Shown: in pieces, positions 37,118 through 49,578 of the stretch | Layout of the letters: the number at the start of each line of letters is the position of its first letter | Position numbering within the stretch: position 1 is the first letter of the stretch | From: Lateolabrax maculatus | Lineage: Eukaryota; Chordata; Actinopteri; Acropomatiformes; Lateolabracidae | DNA: 64,000 nt | Direction: 5' to 3' | NCBI GenBank assembly: GCA_031216445.1 | Contig: CM062210.1 | Location: forward strand, 4,763,501 to 4,827,500 | The notes under the pieces: generated by a model | Database searches by the model: none | Seen by the model: only the letters and a program-made list of their open reading frames with translations | Told to the model about the DNA's origin: nothing | Position numbers and translations under genes: made by a program

Positions 37118-40100
37118 CTGTGCAGGGGGTATGACTTTGTCAGCAGCTGCAGGCAGACGGTACCAGATATATATTTAAGAGTGACAGTCTCTTTCTCAAT
37201 AGATGAGACACATGCCATCATTCATGGAGTTGATGGAGTTTGTGTCATGCTGTCTCCTCTTTGATTAGTTCCTTTTTTTTATTGTCTTTTCCCTGCAGGA
37301 GTCCAAACACAGAGGTAAAGATGGAGGCCCCCTATTTTTTTTTCCTTTTACAACGTTGTGATCTTTGCCTTGTGTTCTCTCTTTAAAGCAATATATTTTA
37401 ATCTTTTTTCTTTTTCTTCTACCTTTTTAAAGGAAACACATGCTCCACTAACCCTTCACAGACCTGCTCCATTTAAGTGTCAAATAATTTGTTTATATTG
37501 TATTTTATATTTCCAAATGGAATCACTGAAGCCTGCCGTCACTGCGATCATCAATTTATCTCTGTGCTGCCCTTCACTGTTTAACACTAAATGTAGTATT
37601 AAAGGGTTGACTCTTTAATAAGAAGAAGAAGTCAGCAAGTTTATATTTTTGTTTAGCTTTTTTGTTTGAATAGGTTCAATTCTGTTCCTTTTTTGTTGGT
37701 GATTTTGCTGTAGCCCACCCTGAAGCCAAAAATGTCCCTTGTGATGTAGAATCTGTAGTTTGGGTATTTTGTGAGTCCAGGTTTTGATGTATCTGCCTCT
37801 GAATTTTAATTTGTCATGTCAATACAAGTGGAGTGTAATTTTTATTTTTTTTATGGCACTCACCCAATTTAAAAATTAAAGGTCAAATTATTTGAACCTT
37901 CTGCTGACCTTTTTTTGCAGTATCTCGAATCACATTACAACAGAACAACTTTCTATCATATCTGTAAATTATAGATAATATGGGGGAAGCATCTTTTGCT
38001 TCAACATGAATTCAAAGTAATAAATCGACATTTTGGTAAATATAACTCAGCTTCTTGCAGGGACTAGCACAGCAAGTAGTTTTTGGCCGGATTAAACTTT
38101 CGTTTGACGAAAGCTAATGTAATGAGAAACTAAAGTAAGCTAGAGGTTGCTAACACACATTAATATTAACTAACAGACGGAGCAGAATTGATCAGTGTTT
38201 ATCCAGAAGTCTTTACTGTCCGTTGTTATTCGTTAAGGCTGTACAGATCTGTATGTTAATTTTTTAACCTTCAGACAAAGCCAGGCTAGTCAGTCAGCTT
38301 TATTACAGCAGATTAAACTGCTCCAACTTTGTTTGTCTGTGGTCACTTACATTTTGAAGATGAACTGCAGGCACTACTTTCAGAAAGTTGATTTAATAAA
38401 GACAATATCCTTTTAGAGCAAAAATCAGATTTAAAAAGGAACATCATAGACAATAACCAGCCCAGTGAACAGAAAGGAGTCTCATCAATAATGTCATGAC
38501 TTCACTTGCAGTGGAGTTAGTCAGAGTCAATTTGCGATAACTCAGCGGGATTTTCCTGTGGGGCACACCAGAAAAAAACCACAAATCAAACAGGACAACG
38601 GCTAAAATCAGGATGAAAGTGAAAGAAGACATAATTACAAGGCTCAGGTTTAGTCTGCAAACACATTTGTGAAGGAAGGGCATATGAGATTAACAATGAC
38701 TCCACATTTCATGGGCTTCCTGCTGCACCTTTCAACTCACTTTACTCCAACCCGACCAACTTTTTCAATTACTGTTGGGCTTGGGACTTTTCTATACTTT
38801 TGTCAATCTAGTTACTGTTCTAACTATTTTTTACAGTATCTTTGGTCTAACTTTGCTGTGGTCTCTGATCATTTGATAATGTGTAATCATTATCAATAAT
38901 TCATTGAGCTTTTTACTGGATTAAATTGTGAAATTGTGAAAACAGTATAGGACAACAAAGGCCAACACTCCTTAACCTTTATTGGAACTGTGTCGCTGCA
39001 AAGCTTTGCCCCTACACACAAAGTGAAGACAGAAGAATAAGTGATGCTACCAGTAAAGTGATAACATATGCCAAAACAGAAAAACTGCTTCAGTATCAAC
39101 AGACTGAAACAATACCTCACTCAATCTCAGAAAAAGTCTGTTATTTGTATCTTAAGTAGAATAACTTTAGAGATTGCAGAAGTGACTGTTTATGAATACA
39201 TGTACACTATTTATTGAAATAAACAATTATTACTGGTACTTCACCAGTAATTAGCTGTATCTCTTAAAAGTTTAAGTTTTTATGTGATACGGTAAACGTT
39301 TTTCCATATCATGGACTTGTCATAACCTGTATCCTCGACAGTACTGAAATCTTGAGGAAGACTGTCTCCAACAAGATCTCCACATAATGTTTCTATGAAC
39401 TCAGCTAAGAGGAAGATTGTTTTTATTATGTTAGACACATGTTACTTCAGCTTTTTAAGAAACTGATGAAAAGTTGGAGCCCAGAATCTTAAAGAACTTT
39501 GAGCTGTTTTCAAACGTTTTATCTTTAGTTGTTTTAGAAGGTCATTTGCTGTCAGATTTGACATTTTTGAATGTCTATAGCTCAACCGCCTTAAAGATTG
39601 GGTTGGCATTTCCAGAACTGCAAAACCTCTATCATACTTACCTTCTCAAAACCTTGTTATTTCACTTCCTCTTACTTACAGTGATGATGGTAACTGTGGC
39701 GTATTCTTTTAAAGGTAGGTAAAGTCTGAAGTTTTCTGTCTTCTGTCTAAACACTGCAAGAGCCTCCCTCTGGACTTCTGAATGGCTGCTGCTGTTAATG
39801 TGTCTAAAAGCTCTCGGATCGATAAAGTCAAGCCTCTGCTCTCTGTTACCCTCCCCCTACTCACGCTTCGTGTATTTGGAGATGGGGAGAACCAGCACGA
39901 CAAAAGAAGAAGTCAGAAGAGGGTAAGAGCAGAGAGGGGAAAGAAACCCCTTTTAAAAAAAAAACACACACACAAGCTGTGGGCCCGTCTCAGGAAGTTC
40001 AAGTGTTGTTGCTGACAGGTCAAGTCAACCTGAAAACAACTGGTTACCGGCATCACAATGTGAGGAGTTGGGGAAATGTTAAGCAACAGCAGACATGGAC

Positions 40101-40381
40101 AGACTGAATTCATGTCAGTTACTCCACAGATAATGTTTTCATGGTGGGGAAAAAATAGCATGACGGGCTCTGTTATGCCTCTTAAGTGCACTTTCTTTTG
40201 CAGTAATATGACTGAGCATACTATGGAAACCCATCTCTGCGGGGGGTAGGTTTGAAGCAATACAACAAGAAAAAATGTAACACCTAATCATCCAAAGCAT
40301 GTTTTTACTTTTTAAGTCAGTCATGTTGATTCAAATGTCAAGATTCAGTAAATGAAAGGCATAAACAGCTTTCTAGGGCTT

Positions 40382-40387
40382 TTTATT
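40382..40387 (-). promoter_or_regulatory. Candidate poly(A) signal of actinodin
   Basis: AATAAA on the minus strand, about 415 bp beyond the actinodin stop codon, is the first good hexamer found in that direction. Confidence 0.5.
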
Positions 40388-40802
40388 AGAACAATCAAAA
40401 TGAAAAAAAAAATCTTTACATAAATCCATCACTGACAAAAAGCAGCCAACAAATAAAAAAATAAAAAAGTGAGATGCATAGATACAGAAGCAAAGCTAGG
40501 CAATAAGATGTCATTACACATTCGAGTGGTTTGAGGAGGTGGAAGCTGGAAAGCAATAGGCCAAACAGGTCTAAAGCAGCTGAAGAGATGAAAACGTTGC
40601 TGGAACACCCTCGGCTTTCTGAGCGTGCTCCTACAGCTGGAAGCATGTGTGGATGTACGTGCATGTACTCGCTCATCGGGTCCATAGACTTCTCTCGAGT
40701 CCCATTTCTGGTCCAGGTAGGACTTCATGCGCGCTGCGTGAGGCGGTCAAGGGCTAAGCTACAAGAACGCACTGAACTGTGTATTCATGTCCATCTGCAT
40801 GT

Positions 40803-43800
40803 TTATTTCTTGCGGTAGTCGTCTCCGTAAGCTCTGTGATCCCCCTGCTCGGGGTACTGGTCTCCGTAGCGCCTCAGTATGTCCTGGATGCTGGGCATAC
40901 CCTGTGAGAGTGGCTGGTAGGGCATGTGAGGCTCCTCCTGGCCGCTCTGGTAGGGCTCGGCCTCGTACTGGTCCTGTTCCTGCTGTTCCGGCTCGCTCTC
41001 TGCCGCCCCCTGGCTGTGGTCTTCCTCAGCGTGATGCTCAGGCTGGGCCTCGGCGTGGGTCTGCTCGGGCTCGTAGCGGCGCAGGCGGCAGTCGGGGTCG
41101 TGTTCAGGGTCGCAGTGCGGGTTGGCAGGCTCCAGGACTCCGTTTCGGGTGCCGTCAGCGTTCAGGTGGGGCTCGTAGGCTTCGGCGGGATAGGGGATGC
41201 GGCGGTGAATTCCAGAGCGAGGCTCGGCGGGCCTCACGGGGAAGCATTCGCGGTCGTAGCCGATGAAGCAGTCATAGCCCTCCTTGGTTTTACCTGGGGG
41301 GCCCAGAGGGTGGTGCTCCTCCTGGGCTGGCTCCTCGTAACTGGGATAGGAAAAAGGGTACTGCTGCCTGGGAGTGGGAGGGCCACGGCGATGCATGGCA
41401 GCCGCCGCCTCACGGATCGCGGAGAAAGGATCGTTGGGGTTAGACTCAGGAGCAGCTTCCATGCGTGGAGAATATGGCTCATTAACTTGAGCTTGAGCCA
41501 TGAATCGGCGCAGAATGGCGTATGGGTCATTAGCCGGAGGAGAAGCTGGGGCGCTAGCCTGGCGATACATGGCATAGGGATCAGTTACTCTGTTGGCGTT
41601 GGCGTTGGCGTAAGCATCCCTAAACATGGCGTACGGGTCGCTGTTCTGCTCGGCAGCAGGAGGGGCAACACGAATGGCAGCAGCCTCATCTTTTTCCTCG
41701 CGTTGGTATGTGTCAGGTGGTGTGGCAAATCTGGTGGCGGTAAGAGGGTTGCACCCATCTTCAAAAAGAGGGTTGCAGGATCCGGGGCCTGCAGGGGCGG
41801 GGGGGTTAGGGGCACGGGGCGCCTGGAGGAACACAACGCATGTCATGATAATCGAGACATAAAAAAAAAACAGAAAGCAGCTGTTAAAATCTGTTGAATT
41901 GAATTTTAAAAAATCTATAAGAATAATATATAAAGCATACCGCAAGGGAGGCAGCATAGGCACAGAGGGGGTCCCGGAGTGGATCACAGTTGGGGTACTG
42001 AAGGTAGAGACCAGAGGGGGCTTTCTGCACCAGTTTGGCTTTGCAGGTGGGGTCTCTCTTGGGGTCACAGCCGAGGTGAGCGTAGTAAGGCTGATGTCCG
42101 GCAGAGGGTAAATGCCCTCTTGCCGCTCTCAGGTGGTACTGCAGGCACTCGACGTCTTCAGGAGCGCAGATACGCAGCAGCTCGGCCTTCTGCTCCTGAA
42201 GCATGAGAAACAGGGGCAGATATGGTGCACGCGGCGGCTTTTAGGTGCAATTCTCTGCAGGTACGACACACTGCAACAGCATGAGGTGGCATCAAATTAA
42301 ATTGGAGTATAACATTAACACTGAAAACATACCTTGGAAAGGAAAGGCACTGTGGATGGAGAGTAGTAGTAATACCCTGACTGCGGGTCCTTGGCTGGAG
42401 GAGCAGAGCGGACGTACTGAGGAGCTGGGGCCTTCACTGGTGCCGGGGCGGGGGTGGCAACCGGGAGCACCAGGGGCAGGTAGGGGCTCTTGCCCTGGAC
42501 CAAAGCAGCATACAGGCAGTATGGGTCCTTGGTGGGGTCACAGGTTTTCACTGGTGCAGGTTTGGGGGGCTCTGGCGTCGGTTTGGGCCTGCTGGTGTAG
42601 GAAGCTACGCAGCTGGGGTCATCGGAATCGGCACAGGACTTGTAGACGTCCCCCAGGTGGCGCAGGTAGGCCTTGTAGGAGCGACGTCCCTCAGCACGGT
42701 TCTTGTTCTGGAGGTAGGCCAGGTAGATACGGTCCATCTCCTGAACCTGAGAGGGTTTGAGGAGATTATTGGTGAGTTGATTCAGATGATGCATGGGCAC
42801 AGTTTGTCTTTAAAGTGATACCCTCCTCAAATTCTGTTTAATATCGAGCTGAACTGTATCAGTTTAATGTCCGGCCACCATAGACCAGATGAGAGAAGAT
42901 CTGAGTGGATGAAAATATTGTCATTCTCATCTGAGTCGTCTTTAGTTATTACCATGTGCTTACAAACAGGAGCGAGCGGTGCTGTTAACTGCACGCTGAG
43001 TGGTTTGAGGATGTTTCTTTGCCCTGGGTTTTTCCTCTCAGGCTGCTCCTACCTTTATTGGAAAACACTCAACTATGTTTGTAACATTTCTGAGAGGTGA
43101 AACTACCAGCTTTTAACAGCCTCCTTTAAGACTACACAGAGAGTTTTTGTTTCATATTAAAGATAGATTTAAAGTGGACTGTCACTTTAGGACTTAAAGT
43201 AGTATCACTTAGTAGATGTAGAAAGAGTTAATTTTGTTGTGGGTGTGTGTACTTACTGCCTCCTGGTTGCCGTTGTCTGTGAAGTACTTGTACCAGCCCC
43301 AGAAGTCAGAGTGCTGTTTGTACCAGCTGATGTTCCTGCGGTTGCGGATCAGCCTCCTGTGCAACTCTGCAGCAGTCGCTGTCTCCTGGATACTTTCTCC
43401 CGCTGAGGCCGGAAAAGAAAAGAGAAGGCACTGCTGATCCTGAGGCTTGGACATCAAATTCAAGGACTTTCTCCTGACTTTTTAAAGTTTATAACAAGAT
43501 ATTCAAGGCCTCAAACCTGTTATATTTGGGGGTTAGACATCATTAAACAGTAATTGTTTTTACTTGTCAAGAAAATTCCATTAGAAATCGATCACAGGGT
43601 AAAGTGTTGATGCTACATTGAAGCAAGGTGAGGTGTTGTGATGAATATGGGTGTTACTCTTCAATCAAAAAGTACTTCATGGACTCATTTTTCAACAACT
43701 TTCATGGTCTTTCACCCCTGGCAAATTGCCACTTTGTACTTTTCTAGAAACAAACACCAATGTGTGAGTATAAAAATCACATTTACCATCTCCTTTCGGC

Positions 43801-46670
43801 TTTTGCACAATTGGTCCAGCAGACAAGAATGCTGCAGAAAAGCAAACACAGATGTAAAATTAAAAAATTGCTGAAGTCAAGATTAAGTCCTGGAAATTGC
43901 TTAGTCTTTCTATTCTGACTTTGTAATCTGTAATACTTAAGTGATAGTATATGACATTAAACCTCAAACACTTACAGGCAGATATTATTCATTAAATGGG
44001 ACAGGGGTAATTGGCTCTGCCTGAAGCGCTGGCGACTGCAGCTCTTTGTAGATTTTATAGTTTAGCCTGTAACTTCAAATCCCACGCTGCGTTTTCAAAG
44101 AGCTGTGTGTGTGTGTGCGTGTGCGTGTACGTATGTGCACTGTTTGACCCCATGCAGCAGCGGGAACAACAGATTCAGCTCTGCTCTGGGTTTCTTTCAT
44201 CTCCACAGGGAAAAGGTGTTAATGCCTTACAGAAGGAGAGGAAGAGGAAGAGAACGAGGAAGAATAAGAGGGGAGCAGACGACAGGTTTAAAAGAGATCC
44301 AGGGGGGATAATTCAGGGTTACGTGACGCGTGTCGGAAGTGGAAAAACCGCCAATCTTCTGATTAAAAAGAGTTTTGATAAGCTTTGATGGAGTAATCAG
44401 GAGGATGTGATGTGCTCTGTAGCGTGTAAGTCACAGATGAAGGGCATCAAGACATGAATTTTCAGAAGGGAAAAAAAAAAAGAATCAAAGAAATATGTGA
44501 AGAAATGAAGGTGACCCGAGGTGATGGAGCGGGGTGGAGGAGGGTGGGCTAAATGATGCTGTCTCAGTGCATCCGCTGTATTTGTTTTTATGAGCCTGTA
44601 AAAAAAACTGGCTGGCACATCTGGAAACAGCAGCGCTTTAAGAGGGCAGAGGAGGAGGGGATGCTGACAGGTACTAATTTTTTACAGGACCAGGAATGAT
44701 GAAAGAAACTCCTCCGACTGCTCTCTTTTCTCCCTTTTAACCATCACACAGTGCAATTTTAAAAACCATGTTTAAAGGAAAGATGAGACTTAAGCAGAGC
44801 CTTGCCCCATAGTTAATACGCCAATCATGTGGAGAGCAAACTGGAAACAGGTGGCGGAGGAGCTACCTGTCTTCATGTGGATGCTTTACAGGTGATATAT
44901 GAACACCACAGGCTATGTTAGAGAGCCACATTATCATAAACATGGAGCACAGTTGAGTTACAATCACTCTCAGCGAGCGTGGCGATGACATACGTCTGTG
45001 TCCATGATCTGGTCAAGGGCAGAAAGCCTTTGTGGTCCAACTGACCCTCAGCCTTCACAACAAAACCTTGAGACGTAGATTGTAGAGCTATAACTCAAAC
45101 AGAGTTCATTTATGGAGTTTTAGAGAAGCAGCGTAACAATGAGGCTTAAAAGCAAACAGAGGAACAAAAAGAGACTGTAAAGTCAGAAGAGATTAAATGT
45201 GAACTTTAAGGGAAAAACTTTGTGGATGATAAGAAAGTAAAGTAACAAAGGAGAGGGAATGTACACTTCAGTGTTTCTATTTTATGCAATTTTATACTTC
45301 TACTCCACTACATTCCCTCCACTACATTTCCAAGGCACGTATTGTTCTTTTCACTTTATTTGAGTGCTTTTAGTTACTTCAAAGGTTAACATTTTACATA
45401 CAAAACAATATGATCTGCTTATAAGATGCACTGTTTTAGATTAAAGCACCCAACAGTATATAAGACACAGTGATGCATCCATATTAATAATCCAATAATA
45501 TAACATCACACTGACATGGGTAATTCTGCAGCCTACTAAGAAATTTTGATACTTTAAGTACATTTTTCTGCCAATACTTTTGTACTTTTATTAAACTAGA
45601 AGTCCCCATTTTAGAATCCTACTTCCACCACTGGCTAAAACATAAAACAATTCACAAAATCCACTGTATTTCTCTACATAAAGTAGTACTATGCAGTACG
45701 GCTTTGAAAAAGGAGAACATAAAAACTGATTAGAAACATGCATTTTGTGATATGAACAGCTGCATCAACATCATGATTATTGCTGACCAATTGAAACATG
45801 CAGTAATTTCACATCATTCAAAATGACAGTTTATAATTTCTCATTCACAATACTTTTTGTATGTGTTGCACGTGTCACACTAAATTGAGCATTTTCTTCT
45901 AAACACATTACATGAGCTCATCTTTCAGAGTTTACAAAATCTAATCATTTTGGGATTTTAACAAATTGTGGTTATGTTGTCTTGAAGTAAAAGCTCTGAA
46001 TTATGAGGATTTAAAAAAGAAAATTACTGCGGTTTCTCTGTCAACATTAAGAGGTAATAGCTGACATTATTCATCAATGCATCCCTGTGTAATCAGGACT
46101 TAAATGATTCATACTTGGCCAAGTGCAATAATTGGAAAAATACCCACCTAATGATTCATTCTCTATCCATTCATTCAGTATTATAATCACAGCTGCCAAC
46201 CTTTCAGGTTTCACTAACCATTGTTGTGATTACCTGTGGTGGACAGTAACTAAGTACATGTACTAAAGCGCTGTAATTTATTACAAATCTGAGGTACTTT
46301 ACTTTAGTATTTCCATTTCAACATTCAAGTGGGTCAAAACTCAGCTCAGTCACGAGGGCCCATTTAAGTACATTTTCGCTGATAATACTAATACTTTTAC
46401 TTTTACTTGTAATGGATTATATTAACAGTGTTACTTTTACTTAAGTAAAGAATCTGAATACTTCTTCCACTGCTGGGTTTTTTTTAGTTTTAGTTCACTA
46501 TGAAAGGCCTGTATATAGAAACTATATACATCCAGATGGTGACAGATATTTCACATACTGACCATGTTATGTGATACTGTATGTGATGTGTACTCACCAG
46601 GCAGCAGCATCACAGCAAGCAGAGTGACGACGAACATGCCCGAGAAACTGGTTCTCCTCCTTCCAGCCAT
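40803..46670 (-). CDS. and: Actinodin, structural protein of fin actinotrichia
   Basis: Secreted protein of the actinotrichia, the rigid fibrils supporting fin folds; the family is present in fish and absent from tetrapods. Six coding exons on the minus strand: 46670-46598, 43831-43787, 43402-43257, 42746-42333, 42195-41941, 41822-40803. All have GT-AG junctions, and the 1953 nt give 650 aa. Residues 1-25 are a signal peptide (MAGRRRTSFSGMFVVTLLAV then MLLPA). Residues 65-110 form the conserved aromatic domain (WYKQHSDFWGWYKYFTDNG, then MDRIYLAYL). Next come Pro-rich spacers and repeated cysteine boxes: TCDPTKDPYC, GCDPKRDPTC, NCDPLRDPLC, SCNPLFEDGC and HCDPEHDPDC. A run of DPYA/DPF repeats (NSDPYAMF, TDPYAMY, NDPYAIL, NDPFSAI) and an acidic Gln/Glu/His-rich tail complete it. 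A non-coding exon probably precedes the start. The paralog (and1 to and4) is not resolved. Long plus-strand open frames over the last exon are shadows. Confidence 0.92.
45265..45633. mobile_element. MITE in actinodin intron 1 (CCACCACTG end)
   Basis: It has the TTCTATTTTATGCAATTTTATACTTCTACTCC start and ACTTCCACCACTG right end of the CAGTGGTGGAA family, with the left terminus lost. The interior has no ORF. Confidence 0.65.
46234..46475. mobile_element. Near-complete 242-bp MITE in actinodin intron 1
   Basis: The left end CTGTGGTGGACAGTAACTAA and right end GAATACTTCTTCCACTGCTG are typical of a very common teleost element. The inside has TTTTACTTTTACTTGTAATGG and ACTTTTACTTAAGTAAAGAA. It lies 120 bp from the signal-peptide exon. 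Confidence 0.7.
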
Positions 46671-47660
46671 GGCTTGACCTCCTCCTCTCCTGCCAAAGAC
46701 ACATTCAAAATGATGCTTTACTCCGAAAACTTCTCAATCCGTCACTTTCAACACTTTTCTGCCTTAAACTTTTAGTGCACAACAGATATTTTTCGCTATT
46801 TTCTTTGTTTACACAGTCAATGTAATAAACAATTGATTAAAAAGTCATATTTTCCATAGATGCGCGCACACAGATTTATTTATTTTCTTATTAAAGTGAC
46901 AATGATTGGGTTAGGGTTCAGGCTATTTTCACTTATTCATCATACAGCTGCACATTTAGAAGCAGAACCTATCAGACCAAGAGCTCAAAAAGATGTTTGG
47001 TTACCTGCAAGAGGGATCAGTAGTGCAGAGAATCGTACAAACCTTATAAATCACTGTTGAAAAGTGTTATATTTCCACTCCAATCACAATCTGAGACCCA
47101 AGACCTGTGCTTGTTTTCACCTGGAGAGCTGGTGAAGTGACCCCTGCAGCTTGGAAGTGAACTCTGATTTTGGATGCTTTAAACAAACATGTTTCCACAC
47201 GGCTCCCGGCTGGGCTCAAACTACTGGTTTGTCATCGTAAAACAGAACCAGGTAAAACTTGACTTCAACCTGAACTTGAATCCCTGGCAAATACCTCAAT
47301 CTACCAAAGTAAACACAAAGAAGTTTCTTACCTGTTGCAGTTTTATTGGCGTGTCTGTCCGCGGATCCAGATGTGGACTCAAATGAAGCCGCCAGGCCAG
47401 GTGACTCAGTCCACCTGGGCTCAAACACTAAGTGATGTGTGTGTTTGTGGGTATGATGGAGGTTCCTGGGGCACCCTGTTCCAGCGGCCCTTCTGACAGA
47501 CTGCCCTGACGAAGGGATCGGGGAAGGTTTTAAACCAAAACACACACGCCACAAGTATTCATTAAAAAAAAAACGCACGCAGGGACCACCTGAGGGGGTC
47601 AAGGGCCACATCAACAAGACGCCTGATTGGTTAGAAGACTCTCAGGAGGCTTCAGCCAAT
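46671..47660 (-). promoter_or_regulatory. Actinodin 5' region: non-coding exon and promoter candidate
   Basis: Going upstream on the minus strand, 46671-46689 is 5' UTR after an acceptor TTTGGCAG. A strong donor CAACAG|GTAAGA at 47332 marks the end of a non-coding first exon. TTTAAAA (47528-47534) is a TATA-like box, and CCAAT (47626-47630) and a reverse CCAAT (47656-47660) lie further upstream. The transcription start would be near 47500. This is inferred from motif order only. Confidence 0.5.
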
Positions 47661-49442
47661 CGGAGGCACCGTAATTAAAGACAGGAAAAGGGAGAAGGTG
47701 GGAGGGTCTGAAGCAGAGATGGAGACGTGGAGAGATGGTGAGAGAAGTTGTCCCAAGTAGTGTTTTTTAATTCAGCAAACTTCGTGATTGATAATTCATT
47801 CTATGAGTCACATTTACACTTAGAAATCAGACTCTGGATCTTTGTTTTTCCTGCTTTGGAGTAATTTTTGCATCCAAAAAAAAAAAAGAAAGACAGAAAG
47901 GGACAAAAGAGAGAAAACATCAGGAAATAATGAAGGGGCGCTGAGGTGCCACATAAGCACTTCTCAGAGACCCTCAATGAGGGCCAAACCACAGCTTCTG
48001 TCTAAACCTGAGCACACACATGCAGGGACAGCTGGTCTACACATGAGGAATTTGATAATCTACAGTTTCCTCCTCAGTTTAACTGTGTTCAGGCATGCCA
48101 GCCTTGTAACACATAGACAGTGATTTTAGTGGGTCTCTGAAAAAGCCATATAGCTGTGATGTGTGATGCAACATCAGCACATCTGATTACGCCTATAATT
48201 CCTTTATGACACTTTACGAGGTGTGTGTGCAGGCTGACTTCTGAGGATTTATTAGTTTACACAAAAAATACACACCCAGTGATTTAACACAAAATAAATC
48301 ATGTTTGTTGAGGACAATTAGTTTTCAAATATTATCTTAGTGTAGTTTAGAGAGAGGACATATTTTTTACTTTTGGATGTATTTAATTTTGGAAAATGGC
48401 CACGATGTGAACACTGGGTCTTTCATTTAAGCACAGAAAAGTTTTAATTTGCTGCTTACGTACACTGAGACACATGGTTGTAAAAGTACTTTGTGTAATA
48501 TAAAACCCAAATACAGATTTCTGTCATATGAAATAACCAAAACTGGTGTAATTTTGGCAGAAATTTCTTCATGTACACAGAAATTAGAGCTTTTTTTTTT
48601 TTCTTTTTTTTTTTTTTTAGGGCGCTGTGGAAGATCTCAACCTTCTTGCACAGTGACCTAAACCCCATCCATCAACCAAATTCAGTTGCCAACTTCACCA
48701 CTTCTCTTGTGCCTCCATGGGAGCAAATCCCTGCAGCCAGGTTCCTAAATCGTCAGAAACCTTCCCGGAGGAGCTGTTATAGCAACAGATTAAACCCCAT
48801 AGTTTTAGAATGAAACGTCTAACAATCACACATGGGTGTCCACATACTTCCGGCCATGGACTGTGACGTCACGTGCAGCTGGTTTGCTGGCCTGCATCAT
48901 CTCACGGAAAACCAAAAATGAGTTTATTAAAATTTGATTTGATCTCCAACTATTTGTGCTGACTGTTGTAGGAACTTTGAAGACAGTTGAGGCACAAAAC
49001 AAGTGCTTCTACTCTGAAAGTAAAGTCAAATCTCAGCTTTTCAGATTTTCCGTACTTATGATACCTGACTGCATCTCTGTTGGCTAAATGACAGCAAACC
49101 ATGTTACTGCCCGAGTCTGCACCTGAACCAGAACGCTTTATTTGCTCTGTATTTTTTAAGCATTTCCAAATTTTTTGCAGCCCCTTTCCTGTCCCATCGT
49201 GCCCCGACTGAACATTTAGCGGCCATGTTAACACTGTATCTCGTATGTAATTAACGTTTGCTAACAGGTGTTTCGCAGAGCCCACAAACCTACAATCCAG
49301 CCGGGAGCGGATTCAAACACGAAGACGCCAAAACCATACTCATAATTTTCTCTAAAGCTGGAATGTGAGGGATTCTCAGAATTCACAGACACCTGGTTCA
49401 CCATGACGGTTTCTTTTTTTTCTTTTTTGTAAAAACAAAGAC
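47661..49442. other. Spacer between actinodin promoter and cops9 3' end
   Basis: No gene is supported. It contains a Tc1-like transposon remnant (48619-48862) and A- or T-rich tracts. Confidence 0.65.
48619..48862 (+). mobile_element. Tc1-like transposon 3' end remnant
   Basis: The plus-strand frame keeps SDLNPIHQPNS, then PPWEQIPAARFLNRQKPSRR, which match the DLNPIEH.W...WEQIPA..F....ESLPRR region of fish Tc1-like transposases (around the DD34E glutamate). The inverted-repeat end GGTGTCCACATACTTCCGGCC follows. Internal deletions and frameshifts make it dead. Confidence 0.75.
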
Positions 49443-49448
49443 TTTATT
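49443..49448 (-). promoter_or_regulatory. Poly(A) signal of cops9
   Basis: AATAAA on the minus strand about 130 bp past the cops9 stop gives a short 3' UTR. Confidence 0.7.
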
Positions 49449-49578
49449 TCAGTATGGGGGTGAGTGACATGTTGGGGGGGGGCTGTACAAATCAGAGAGA
49501 ACTTGTAGTCAGAATGAGCCCATTTTCATTTTCTTATTTACATGTTCACAGAAACACACAGGTGATCAGACGCTGTCG

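Larger units (their letters stand above)
32401..40381. other. Intergenic DNA between the LINE and actinodin
   Basis: I see no exon here. Contents are microsatellites, a second copy of the GTGAGGACATTTT element (33290-33574), a GC-rich island with X-box-like motifs (33040-33185), a poly(T) tract, and a 15-bp inverted repeat near 36.5 kb. The stretch lies downstream of actinodin, which is transcribed right to left, so it could hold distal regulatory DNA, but nothing in the sequence proves it. Confidence 0.6.

Noticed and set aside
37299..37314. Possible 16-nt microexon (CTGCAG|...|GTAAAG)
   Set aside because: It is flanked by plausible splice signals but no neighbouring exon or gene exists on that strand, so this is chance.
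40926..41897. Plus-strand open frame of 323 codons
   Set aside because: It is the antisense of the actinodin last exon. Composition and phase are explained by the real minus-strand coding sequence.
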